DNA from: Scilla litardierei
Lineage: Eukaryota > Streptophyta > Magnoliopsida > Asparagales > Asparagaceae
DNA: 64,000 nt
Assembly: GCA_030789695.1 (NCBI GenBank)
Contig: JAULAV010008723.1
Span: 1 to 64,000 of the forward strand
Direction of reading: 5' to 3'
Shown: piece after piece, positions 26,722 through 36,047 of the stretch
How positions within the stretch are numbered: position 1 is the stretch's first letter
Layout of the letters: every line of letters starts with the position of its first letter
Notes under the pieces: generated by a model
What the model saw: only the letters and a program-made list of their open reading frames with translations
Databases searched by the model: none
Told to the model about the DNA's origin: nothing
Program-made: the position numbers and the translations under genes

Positions 26722-27090
26722 GCTTGACCGGGAGGCTTGACAACAAATTACCCTTCAAATATATATAGATATATCTCAAAGCCGTTCAAACTCTATCAGA
26801 ATCCAAGTCCCTCAGAATCCACCCTTCTCCCTCTTCCCAATGCTTCAAAAGCCTCCATGTGCAACCGAACCGCATTTAGTAACTTAATCTCTCAAAGCAG
26901 TTGTTAGAAACTCAGATCAATAGAGAAGACCCAAACTACATCCAATATTGCCAGAAACTACAGGATCTGACATACCTAAAAGGATCGATCCGTTTGACTC
27001 CATACTAAGGGTCATCATTTCTGAAAAAATTCAACATCATTTCAGCAACAATCACAACAAATAATGCAAACTCCATCAAGATGCTGCAAA
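26722..27090. other. Non-coding sequence downstream of the ACX4 fragment
   Basis: It begins just after the ACX4 stop and may include its 3' untranslated region. It contains a short ATATATATAGATATAT stretch at 26758-26773 and no recognisable gene or repeat otherwise. Confidence 0.5.
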
Positions 27091-27345
27091 TTAGTATCTT
27101 AGACTATTACACGAATCAAACCTCGAGCTCGGCCTAGATCTCATCACGCTCGAGCCTTGTGGTGATCGGCCCACCAAATTCCGATGAAAAGAGGCAAGCA
27201 CATGGGCCCTGGGGCAAGAGCATGATTGCTTAGGGTTCCGTCGTTGAGGTGAGGTTGGAGATGGCAAAGGGATCAGGATCGCCAAGGGGTGAGGGTTTGA
27301 AGGTGGGACGAAGCTCTCCACCACATTATCGAGGTCACCACTCAC
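27091..27345 (-). other. Possible captured first exon with CT-rich leader, unidentified
   Basis: A minus-strand ATG at 27345 opens 84 codons beginning MSGDLDNVVESFVPPSNPHP. It is preceded, at 27346-27530, by a strongly CT-rich stretch on the same strand (CTCTCCCTTCCTCTTCTCTC), as is common in plant 5' leaders. The local G+C is well above its surroundings. This suggests a captured promoter-proximal piece of a host gene, but no domain is recognised and the frame could be chance. Confidence 0.25.
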
Positions 27346-27727
27346 TCTATTGGGTGATTTTTCTTTTCACGCTGATGGGAGCTTAGGGGAGATGGGTTGT
27401 CGCGGGCTGAGGAGCTGCACAAGGGGACCGAGGGCGACGGGGTCGGGCTCAGAGCTGGGGAGAGGGAGAGAGTGAGGGTGAGGGTGAGTACCGTGAGTGA
27501 GAGAGAAGAGGAAGGGAGAGATTCTGTTTGCTAAAGGTTCTTTATTCCCCCCTAAAATTTAAATGATTTTGTTTCCCCCCATCAAAAGTTTTTTCCCAAA
27601 ATACAAACTCCCCCCTCCCCAAAATTTAAAAGCTTCCCCCCAAAACAACCCCAAGGCTGGCCCCACCAGGCCAATGTGAACAATTCTTGGCCTATGCTTT
27701 GTCCAAGTGGGACAAATGTGGGCCCTC

Positions 27728-27885
27728 ATCACTTATCCAATTTCTCTTCTCCCAATTTCTCTTATTCAATTTCTCTTGTCTTAACCAAATTCTCTTATCC
27801 AAATTGTATTAACCAACCATTGTTTTACCCAATTTCTCATCTCTTATCCAAATTCTCTTGTCCAACTCTTATCCAATTTCTTTTG
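27728..27885 (+). repeat. Short degenerate repeats (TTATCCAATTTCTCTT)
   Basis: About eight variants of a unit near CTTATCCAATTTCTCTT follow one another with spacing near 18-20 bp (for example at 27733, 27752, 27766, 27795, 27843 and 27868). They lie just inside the right boundary of the Helitron-like element. No function is apparent. Confidence 0.75.
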
Positions 27886-27902
27886 ATAACATCCCTGTTT
27901 TA

Positions 27903-28020
27903 TAATATATATGTATATATATATATATATATGTATATATATGTATATGTATATATATGTATATGTATATATATGTATATGTATATATATGTATATGTAT
28001 ATATATATATATGTATAGGG

Positions 28021-28053
<33 letters not shown>
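27903..28053. repeat. Compound (TA)n / TATATG microsatellite
   Basis: TA runs are interrupted by regular TATATGTATATG variants. This is the right-hand remainder of the (TA)n tract of copia-1's 5' LTR, now separated from 19303-19417 by the Helitron-like insert. Confidence 0.95.
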
Positions 28054-28344
28054 GCGGTCATGATCCCTGGAGCACACGAACAAGTTAGCCGTCTTTTCTA
28101 CGTCACGTCGCTAGGAAGAAATCGGGAGAAAGCTAAAGGATTTCTCCAACGGAGGATTCGTACTGTTTTGGAAGATCATCTGCTTTGTTATCGTCAGGAT
28201 CTCTTTCAGGCTATTAGCGATGGACTCAGGTACGCTTCCGCTAAACAGAGAAGGTAACGTTTTAAGATTCAGCATGTGATATATCTAGATTATTATTTGC
28301 ATGGTCTTGCTTAATGATTAATCTAGATATTTAGTTTTTTCAAG

Positions 28345-28354
28345 TGGTATCAGA
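28345..28354 (+). other. Copia-1 primer-binding site
   Basis: TGGTATCAGA is complementary to the 3' end of plant initiator tRNA-Met, the standard primer of Ty1/copia elements. It lies two bases after the LTR end CA (28341-28342). Confidence 0.85.
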
Positions 28355-28499
28355 TTCGCCATGCTTGGATCTTAAGATTTTGCTTGCTCATGAATTCAGA
28401 TCTAAAAAAATTCGTTTTTTACTCTATATGAATTCAGATCTGTAAGTTTGATGGGGTTTTGATTGATTTTTCCTGTTTAAAAAAATACGAACCCTAGAT

Positions 28500-29060
28500 T
28501 GGGGGCGACCCGCCGGCCGTCGCCCGACACGGTAAAAGAGGGGCGGCTCTGTCGCCATCGTCAGGAGATCGACGCCGGCACTGCTGCCGCCGACACAGAA
28601 AGAAAGGGGCAGCCTTGCTGCCCCTGTCAGACAAAACAGCGAAAGGGGCGGCTTCCAGCCGCCCCACTGTCGAAAACAGGACCAGAGGGGACGACACCCA
28701 CCACCCCCAGTCGGCCATCGGAGGGGGCGACGCCCTGTCGCCCCTTCCGTCGAAAGAGCGGTCCCCCAGTTTGGGGGGCCTGTCACGGACCGCAGAGGGG
28801 GAAGCTCCCACTGCCCCCATTTGGTCATCAGGGAGGGGGCGGCGCCCTGCCGCCCCCATTCGGAACCTAGAGGCCGGGGGGGCTTCCCCCCGTCGGTGGA
28901 TCGGAAAACAGGGGCGGCGGAGCCGCCCCCCCCCCCCCCCCCCCTCACGGGGAATAGCAGGAAAGGGGCCGGCACCCTGCCGCCCCCTATTAGAAGACAA
29001 CAGCGTCGGCCACCCCGACGAACACTGGATGAGCGGGGGGCGGTGGCCGCAGCCCCCCAA
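28500..29060 (+). repeat. GC-rich hairpin array in the copia-1 leader
   Basis: A GC island in an otherwise AT-rich window. Roughly 60-bp blocks each contain a G-run arm and a C-run arm able to pair, such as GGGGCAGCCTTGCTGCCCC, GGGGCGGCTTCCAGCCGCCC, GGGGGCGACGCCCTGTCGCC and GGGGCGGCGGAGCCGCCCC. A C19 homopolymer lies at 28926-28944. Long frames on both strands here (up to 191 codons) reflect base composition, since all frames avoid AT-rich stops. It sits between the primer-binding site and gag, so it is part of the 5' untranslated leader. Confidence 0.85.
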
Positions 29061-29399
29061 GTAGGCCACCTGCTAGGGTTTTCAAACCCTAGGGGGCCAG
29101 ACTTAGGCCGAAAACATCATTTTTTTCCAAAAACATTTAATACAGTATTGGGCTGGTACTTTTTGGGCCGGTTTTGACTATTTGCACCCGTTTTGGGCCT
29201 CCTTGTTTGGTAAATATTTTGGCTATATGAACACTATTTTGGGCTTGTTTCTTAAGAATATTAACACAAATATTGCCAAGGAAATAATGAGTCTTTTTTT
29301 AATACATATATATTTCCATTGAGGTGTAATTTTCTGTTAAAATAGTTTAATTTATTTAAATTCACTTTTAGGCATGCTACATTATATATATTTCGAAAT

Positions 29400-30890
29400 A
29401 ATTGTAATTAAATCAAAACCCCACCAAAGTGGGCTCTATTGTGGCGATTACTTTTATTTCGATATATAAAAAGCTACGAACATACTTTGTCTATAAATTT
29501 AGTGCCTAAAATTTTAAATTTAAATTCTTTAAATGAGGAAATAAATGGTTATATGTATATATTTCCTTTAATCCCAATTTGTGTGTTAAATTATATTCGT
29601 TCCATTTTAATAATTTTAAGCATTCTTTGCTTTATTTATACGTTTCGAAATGATTCTAATTTTCTTGAAATCCCACCAAAGTGGGCTCTACTGTTAAATT
29701 ATTATTACTTCGAAATGTAAACGGTTAAATACATACATTGTATGATTAGTTGCCTGAATGAATTTTAAATGGATCGACAGAGTAAATAAAAGGTTATCAT
29801 AAATATTTACATTTAAGTTTGGTTTCATTTAAATTCAATTTTTGAGCACAGTTGGTTATATGTTTCGAAATAATTTTTAGATCTACGAAACCCCATCAAA
29901 ATGGGCTCTAATGTAGAGATTATTATTATTTTGGAATTTAACAAGTTGCAAACATACATTGTATGATTGTTTGCCTAATGTCGAATTTAAAATGGATTGA
30001 AGGAGGAAATAAGACGCTTTAATGTATATTTCTCCTCAAGGATAAATTTTGTGTTAATTATGGTAAAATAAATTAAATTATAATTTTATGGCATAAATAC
30101 ATATATATATTTCGATATATAACAAGTTTACTTCATACCTTAGTATGAAAATTCAGTTTGCCTAAATATGAATTTAAAATATAACACAAAATTCAAGTGC
30201 TTTCTTCGGGAGGAAATAAAAGTTTATAACGTATATTTCTCCTCAAAGATAATTTTTTAAAAGGCCTTAAGGAATTTTGTTCACTAACCATCAAGTAAAT
30301 GGCCTTACGGAATTTTTCACACATTTTAAATTTTTATATAAAATGGGATAGGGTGTATATTTATATATTTATAACTTTATATGTATGTTCATATACACAT
30401 TAGTATACCTATATACCCCATTTTGAAGAAGAAAATTTGTATTAAAATTATGGATTTTATTTAACTCAATATAAATAATTTGAAAGGTGGAATAAAAGGT
30501 CCTTATATATATTTCCACTTAGTGTAATCATTTTTGTGTTAAATTCAGTTTAGTTTCAATTTCAAATTTTTGGCACAATTAATTATATATTTCGAATATA
30601 GATTGATTGGATCATCAACTCACCAAAGTGGGTTTTCTTGTGAAGATTAGTTTTAATCTTGAAATATAACAAGTTGAATACATACTTTTGTATGAAAATT
30701 TTGGTTGTCTTAAATTTTATTTTGAGTAAAAGTGGACTTGAATATTTCCACTTAAAGTTTAAATTCATGTATTAAAATACGACATATATTCAAATTTTGC
30801 AAAGGTATATATTTTTAAAATGACTTCGTGCAATCATTATCTCACCAAAGTGGGCTCTCTTGTTTGCGTTATTTCATTTCTTAAATATAA
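29400..30890 (+). repeat. Diverged ~220-250-bp tandem repeats in the copia-1 leader
   Basis: A hairpin-forming phrase CCCACCAAAGTGGGCTCT and its variants recur at about 29411, 29670, 29890 (CCCCATCAAAATGGGCTCT), 30613 and 30840. Each is followed by a CGAAATATAACAAG-type phrase, a CATACATTGTATGA phrase and a GGAGGAAATAA / TATATTTCTCCTC pair. A block with the later phrases but without the hairpin lies near 30120-30250. Spacing is about 220-260 bp. No coding function is seen. Confidence 0.75.
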
Positions 30891-31223
30891 AAGGAATTTT
30901 ATGTGCCCATGATTTTGTAAGAATGGTAAATCGGCCCAAAGGAAGATTAGCATTCTATATCATTTTATGCGCATCTGTGGCAATAGACAAGGTGATGATT
31001 AGTGAGGTCAATGCATGCAAATTTAATTCGGCCCAAAGGAAGTTTTATTTTTGGCATGTTATTATTGTCATTGCCTGATTGCTACAACAAGATGTCAATG
31101 ACTAGTCAATAGATTACCAAACGGATGTTTTGAGATGGGAAAATAGCATTAATTTGAATTTGGTGTTGTTTTGTTTAATACTCATATGAACATGTTACAA
31201 TTGTTTTCTTGTTCTCTTTTTAG
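30891..31223 (+). other. Copia-1 leader, 3' part, possible intron end
   Basis: No gene is seen. The stretch ends in a pyrimidine-rich run and AG (GTTCTCTTTTTAG, ending at 31223), directly before the open gag frame, which resembles a 3' splice site. A leader intron is possible but the donor cannot be placed. Confidence 0.35.
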
Positions 31224-32047
31224 CTATTATTCCTGAATTTTTTTTTGCCAACCTCAAATCTATTCCAGTACTTAATGGCACTAACATCACAACATGGAAG
31301 GAGAATCTTTTGATAATCCTTGGAGTCATGGATCTTGATCTGGCATTAAGGACTCATAGTCCTACACCACTCACTGATGAGAGTACCTCCGATGAAAAGA
31401 GGGAGATGGAAGAGTGGAAGAGATCAAACTGCATGTGCCTAATGCTTGTGAAGAATGCCATTCCAGAATATCTCAGGGGCTCTAATCTAGAGAAAATTTC
31501 CACAGCTAAATGGTTCCTTATTGAGCTTGAAAAGAAGTTTGTCAAGAATGAAAAGAGTGAGATTAGTACACTCTTGACAAACCTAACTTCAATGAAATAT
31601 GAAGGTAAAGGAAACATCAGGGAGCACATATTGAAGATGTCTAATATTGCTTCAAGGTTGAAAGCACTTGAGTTAGACCTCTCTGAGGCTCTGCTAGTGC
31701 ATTTTGTATTGATATCTCTTCCATCACAGTTTAACCAGTTTAAGATGAGCTACAATCTGAAAGATGAGACTTGGTCTCTGAATGAGCTCATCTCATACTG
31801 TGTAAAGGAAGATGAAAGGCTTAAGCAAGAAATGACAGAAAGCACTCACCCGACCTCTACCTTCAACAAAAGGAAGAAGGACATTGAAGCTGCAGATACA
31901 GCTTCTCAAAAGAAACAACAAAGGGAACTGAAAAGTTCAGAAGGTAATGGTTGTTTCTTTTGTGGAGCTGAAGGACATGTAAAGAAGAATTGCACAAATT
32001 ATCACGCTTGGCGTGCTAAAAATGTATGTTTCTTTAATTTGGTCTAA
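31224..32047 (+). CDS. Copia-1 gag (capsid and nucleocapsid)
   Basis: An open frame without an in-frame ATG at its head; homology begins by 31247 with NLKSIPVLNGTNITTWKENL, and the first ATG is at 31328. The chain then has the copia gag core (UBN2 type): MEEWKRSNCMCLMLVKNAIP, AKWFLIELEKKFVKNEKSEI, LLTNLTSMKYEGKGNIREHI and HFVLISLPSQFNQFKMSYNL. A lysine-rich linker leads to one zinc knuckle, CFFCGAEGHVKKNC (CX2CX4HX4C), with YHAWRAK after it, as is usual. A stop at 32045-32047 cuts it from the protease. It would form the virus-like particle. The frame is unexpectedly clean next to badly decayed pol. The missing start suggests it is inactive or starts in a spliced upstream exon. Confidence 0.85.
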
Positions 32048-34160
32048 TTCTAAGTTAATTTCTTTTCCTACAAATTATGGTACTTATAGACACGTGATGG
32101 AAAGATCCTGGTATAACCATTCACATCATTGTGTCTATGCAGGATTGCCTAAGATGCCAAGAGCCAAATGATGGTGAAAGATACATCAATATGGGCAATG
32201 GCATGATGGTTCAAGTAGAAGCAAATTAAATTTAGATTATTTCTTTTAAAGGCTAGATTGTATTTGAATTTTATGAGACTATTATGTACCTTTTTAATGG
32301 AATTTGGATTTGGATTTCTATTTTTGAACAAATTTGGTTGTTATTGATTAATTATGAATGGAAAATTTGGTTGTCTCATGATTCAAAGTTAGTTTATTCT
32401 GGTTCTTTAAAAGATCATTAAAATCTTCATTTATTTGGAAATGTTGCTTCATTTAAAAAATTTCTACAATTTAAGTACATGTGTTATAAAGAAAGAATTA
32501 ACAATTTAGAATTCGATTATTTTTTATTGCAGCTTAGTTCATTGATGAAATTTCAACAAATGAACTTAAATCACTTGCATGTTTGGATGTCCAACTAAGT
32601 TAAGGTTTTATAAGCCTAACAAAGAAACTAGACTTAGTGCTAATGATTTTCTAGTTTTGTTGAATGGTTTAAATAGTGATATTTGTATGATTTTACATAA
32701 TCCCACTATTAAGTTAATTTACGAATTAGGAAATGCATACCTATTTGAGGATGCTGAGTTTGAGGGGGAAATTTAGTTAGTGACATTATTCTTGAAGAGG
32801 ATTATATCCCCACAGGTGTTGTTGGCATTGTTCAGGATGGTATTCCTGACATTGTTCAAGACACAATAAATTCAAGATAATGTTGCAATTCCTCCTATTC
32901 GGAAAATTGTTCATAAGGACAAACTCTAGCACCTCAAAGCACTAATTGCCATTCAGGAAATCCATTAAAAAGATGACTAGTTCATTGTTGACATTAGGAT
33001 GATGGAAGTTCGACTTACATCAAGTCAAAAAATTCTACATCTCTAAAATGGATTAATGCATTAATTAAGAAAGTTTTTGAATGATACTTAAAATCTTTTC
33101 TCATTGCCATAAGGTTTGAAACCTATTGATTGTAAATAGTTTTTATAATCAAAAGGAATTCAAAAGGGTATTAAGAAAAGACTTAAAGCGTATCACTCAA
33201 AAACTTTATACAGAAAAGAATGCATCAATTGTAAAGAGACTTTCTGTTCAGTTTTCATGAAAGACTGTACGGTTTATAATGACATTAGAAGAGCATTTCA
33301 ATATCGTTAATGATATATTAAATTTCATTAAGTGATCACCTCGTTCGGTTTTGAGATGATGTTTGATGATGTTATATATCTTAAGCTCTGTGTGAGCATG
33401 TAATTTCTATGATGTCTATGTGGTAATGTATGTTAAGTTCTGTGGGAGACAAGTTTAGTCTCATTGATTACCCCAAGAATTTACTTCAGAAAATTTCCTA
33501 TATCTCACCAATAGGGAGTCTAAAGTATGCTCAGTTTTGTATGCATTTGGTTATTGCATATATTACAGGTGTGTTGGGCAGAATGTTAAGTTCAGGATTA
33601 GACCATCTGACAACATCCAAATAGGTCTTACGGTATTTATAGAGAACAAAAGGGTTACATGTTCAAGGATCAGTAGTCAAAAAAGGTTCGAGATCATTTT
33701 GGTATACTGACTATGATCATTTATTGGATGCAAAGAATTTATGAAAATCTATATTAGGTGCCATCTACTAGAAGAGATATAAATAGTCACTTTTATATAG
33801 TCTCTTCTGACACGGCTTTAGATTTCATATAATATTATTTGACATCCAAATCATGAAATATATCTGCATATTTTGTCACTATGCTGCAAATCAGGGATGT
33901 AATTAAAACACCACACAGTTTATTTAGTGACAATAAAGTATGCAGTTTTATATTCCAGCAACAACAGGAACTCGACAAAGTTTAGATATTCAGAGATCAA
34001 GTTCCTAGATTGTTGATTAATAATTCGGAGTGTATAATTGTCTAATGAGCACATCAGAACAAACTGCGTAATTACGGATCCGTTATACTAAGGGAATGTC
34101 ATCCAAAAGGTTTTATGAGCTCGCTACTCATATGGATGTCATTTCATTAAGAACATTCAG
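32048..34160 (+). pseudogene. Copia-1 pol remnant (PR-INT-RT-RNase H), heavily deleted
   Basis: Fragments lie in copia order in shifting frames. About 32130-32217: VSMQDCLRCQEPNDGERYIN and MGNGMMVQVEA, the region after the protease active site. 32579-32776: FGCPTKLRFYKPNKETRLSA and LIYELGNAYLFED, the integrase C-terminal region; the zinc finger and DDE core are missing. About 33110-33260: GLKPIDCK, then INCKETF, the start of RT. About 33335: SFGFEM. 33430-33600: GDKFSLIDYPKN, GSLKYAQFCMHLVIAYITGV and LGRMLSSGLDHL. About 34080-34140: a piece ending REMSSKRFYELATHMDV, the end of RNase H. The YVDD segment of RT is absent. It is non-functional. Confidence 0.85.
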
Positions 34161-34581
34161 TTTTGTGGGAGTTTGTTGGGTGCTCATGTGATTGACAAAA
34201 TTAAAGTCTCCAGCTTAAGCTTGAGGTTATTTTCTGATCAGAAATAAAGTTTTGGTTCAGTTCAGCTTCACTCCGATTTTGGTTTGTTTATGATCTCACT
34301 AAGGTTAAGGAGGATCAGTTGGAAATAGACATATTAGATCACATTAAATGTAATTTCCATGCTACACATCCACTTCATAATCCATGTCATTCTTTTGTAT
34401 TAGCACGGTGACCACTGATGGGTCGAGCTGCAATTGCTGCGACGAGGATCTCTTTGATCCCTTGCTAATGTAATTAATGGACTGGATTGTTTTTTGACTC
34501 ATTAAAGAAATGACTGTAAGTTAAGATCTTATTTGGTTGTATGCACAACGAAATATAATTATAAAGTTTAGCATATAGCCC
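34161..34581 (+). other. Copia-1 3' untranslated region
   Basis: Lies between the RNase H remnant and the polypurine tract. AT-rich with no open frame of note; nothing else recognised. Confidence 0.7.
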
Positions 34582-34591
34582 AAGTGGGAGA
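34582..34591 (+). other. Copia-1 polypurine tract
   Basis: AAGTGGGAGA ends one base before the 3' LTR start TGTTGGAACTT, the usual arrangement in plant copia elements. Confidence 0.85.
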
Positions 34592-34825
34592 TTGTTGGAA
34601 CTTATCCAACTAAGTTGAATCTTAATCCAACATTGGGCTTATATGCGATAAATAATTATATGGTGCTACACTGTCATATTAAAGCCCAATGTATACGTGA
34701 TCTCATTTTATAAGTTAAGTGGGCTTAAATGAGTCATATAGGTTGTGGGCCTTTATGTGTGGCGACTATTGTGCTTCAATTCATTGATGGGCCGAATTGA
34801 AAACCATAGGGCTAAGGAGGCTAGC

Positions 34826-34857
<32 letters not shown>

Positions 34858-34861
<4 letters not shown>

Positions 34862-34870
34862 TCATGATCC

Positions 34871-34915
<45 letters not shown>

Positions 34916-34923
34916 GATCATGA

Positions 34924-34927
<4 letters not shown>
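34858..34927. repeat. Palindrome with (TA)n spacer
   Basis: GCGGTCATGATCCCC (34858-34872) is followed by a (TA)n spacer and then GGGGATCATGACCGC (34913-34927), giving perfect 15-bp arms. The arm is the first part of the LTR segment that normally follows (TA)n, so the LTR carries it three times (+, -, +; the third at 35800). Confidence 0.9.

Positions 34928-35000
<73 letters not shown>
34928..35000. repeat. (TA)n run
   Basis: An uninterrupted TA run left of the SINE's 3' end. Confidence 0.95.
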
Positions 35001-35001
<1 letters not shown>

Positions 35002-35272
35002 ACAACCCAGAAAAATCCCCAACCCCCTCCCCCTGCCTTTGGCTTTTTTAGGAGGGTAAGGCGAGAGCCCGGCCGAGACTATGCAAACTGGGGGGAAACC
35101 ATCGTGCCCCCAACGGCCCCCGAGTAAGTCCGAGAGGGGAGATGTAGCCCCAGGGTAAATAATTCCACAACAAATTCCACAATAATTACCAAGTCACGGC
35201 GGCCATAGGCCTTGAACCCCGCACCCCTTGGCTTTGGAGCGGAATGACTTACCACTGGGACACCCTCTCGTG

Positions 35273-35275
<3 letters not shown>
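35001..35275 (-). mobile_element. tRNA-derived SINE in the (TA)n tract
   Basis: Read on the minus strand, it starts GCCCACGAGAGGGTGTCCCA and carries RNA polymerase III promoter boxes: A box TGTCCCAGTGG (35252-35262) and B box GGTTCAAGGCC (35208-35218), the latter a perfect match to GGTTCRANNCC. The boxes are 33 bp apart, as in tRNA genes. The body is about 275 bp and ends near TTTTTCTGGGTTGTCAA, followed by (TA)n. Both ends abut (TA)n, so the target duplication cannot be told from the microsatellite. It has no coding capacity; such elements move using the enzymes of LINEs. Confidence 0.8.

Positions 35276-35337
<62 letters not shown>
35276..35337. repeat. (TA)n run
   Basis: TA run between the SINE and the MITE. 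Confidence 0.95.
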
Positions 35338-35340
<3 letters not shown>

Positions 35341-35715
35341 AAAATTTTCAAATGCAAACATTTCGCACGGTGCGAAAATGTTTTTAGTTTTTTTTTGAAA
35401 TTTTTTTTTTCAAAAATTCTTTTTTCCACCCTCATTATATGTTGTTATACCCCCCTCAAAAAATAATGGTTGAGAAATAATGCCATTTGGCCTTCGATCA
35501 AGGCATTTCATCAAATTCGCACGTTTTGAGACCGTTAAATTTGTAACGGGTGGATGGGTGCTCTAATGCCCAACGGGTTCACCCATTATTTTCCCTGGGG
35601 TATATAATTGTATGGATTAAACATCAAAAAAAGAATTTTTGAAAAAAAAAATTTCAAAAAAATAAAAAAATTGTTTTCGCACGGTGCGAAAAGCCCTTTT
35701 TTCGCATTTGAAGAT

Positions 35716-35719
<4 letters not shown>
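35338..35719. mobile_element. MITE with ~90-bp terminal inverted repeats
   Basis: The left end AGGAAAATTTTCAAATGC and the reverse complement of the right end AGGGATCTTCAAATGC are similar. The similarity continues inward through TTTCGCACGGTGCGAAA (itself a palindrome), a run near TTTTTTTGAAATTTTTTTTT and TCAAAAATTCTTTTTT, about 90 bp per arm. The element is about 382 bp and non-coding, and lies between (TA)n runs, so any TA target duplication is masked. The superfamily is not settled: TA insertion would fit Tc1/mariner-like (Stowaway-like) elements, but the termini are not the classic CTCCCTCC. Confidence 0.75.

Positions 35720-35799
<80 letters not shown>
35720..35799. repeat. (TA)n run
   Basis: TA run between the MITE and the resumed LTR sequence at 35800. 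Confidence 0.95.
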
Positions 35800-35803
<4 letters not shown>

Positions 35804-36047
35804 TCATGATCCCCAGAGCACACGAACAAGTTAGCCGTCTTTTCTACGCACGTCGCTAGGAGAGAACCCGGAGAAAGCCAAAGGATTTCTCCAACGGTGG
35901 ATTCGTGCTGTTCTGGAAGATCACCCGCTTCGTTATCGTTAGGATCTCTTTCAGACTATTAGCGATGGACTCAGGTACGCTTCCGCTAAACATAGAAGGT
36001 AACATTTTAAGATTCAGCATGTTGTATATCTGTATTATTATTTGCAT

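Larger units (their letters stand above)
34593..36047 (+). repeat. Copia-1 3' LTR with secondary insertions
   Basis: Starts like the 5' LTR (TGTTGGAACTTATCCAACTA) and keeps its 235-bp first part. The (TA)n region then holds a palindromic rearrangement (34858-34927), a SINE (35001-35275) and a MITE (35338-35719), separated by (TA)n runs. From 35800 (GCGGTCATGATCCC) to 36047 it matches 28054-28304. It lacks the last ~38 bp seen in the 5' LTR before the primer-binding site, and AGAAAC follows directly. Confidence 0.85.

Noticed and set aside
27676..28257. 193-codon plus-strand frame
   Set aside because: It crosses the Helitron boundary, a TA microsatellite and LTR sequence; the Tyr/Ile run is the microsatellite and no domain is present.
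28424..29177. Frames of 118-191 codons on both strands
   Set aside because: A GC-rich island has few stop codons in any frame; the frames overlap on both strands, are Pro/Arg/Gly-rich, and lie in a retrotransposon leader.
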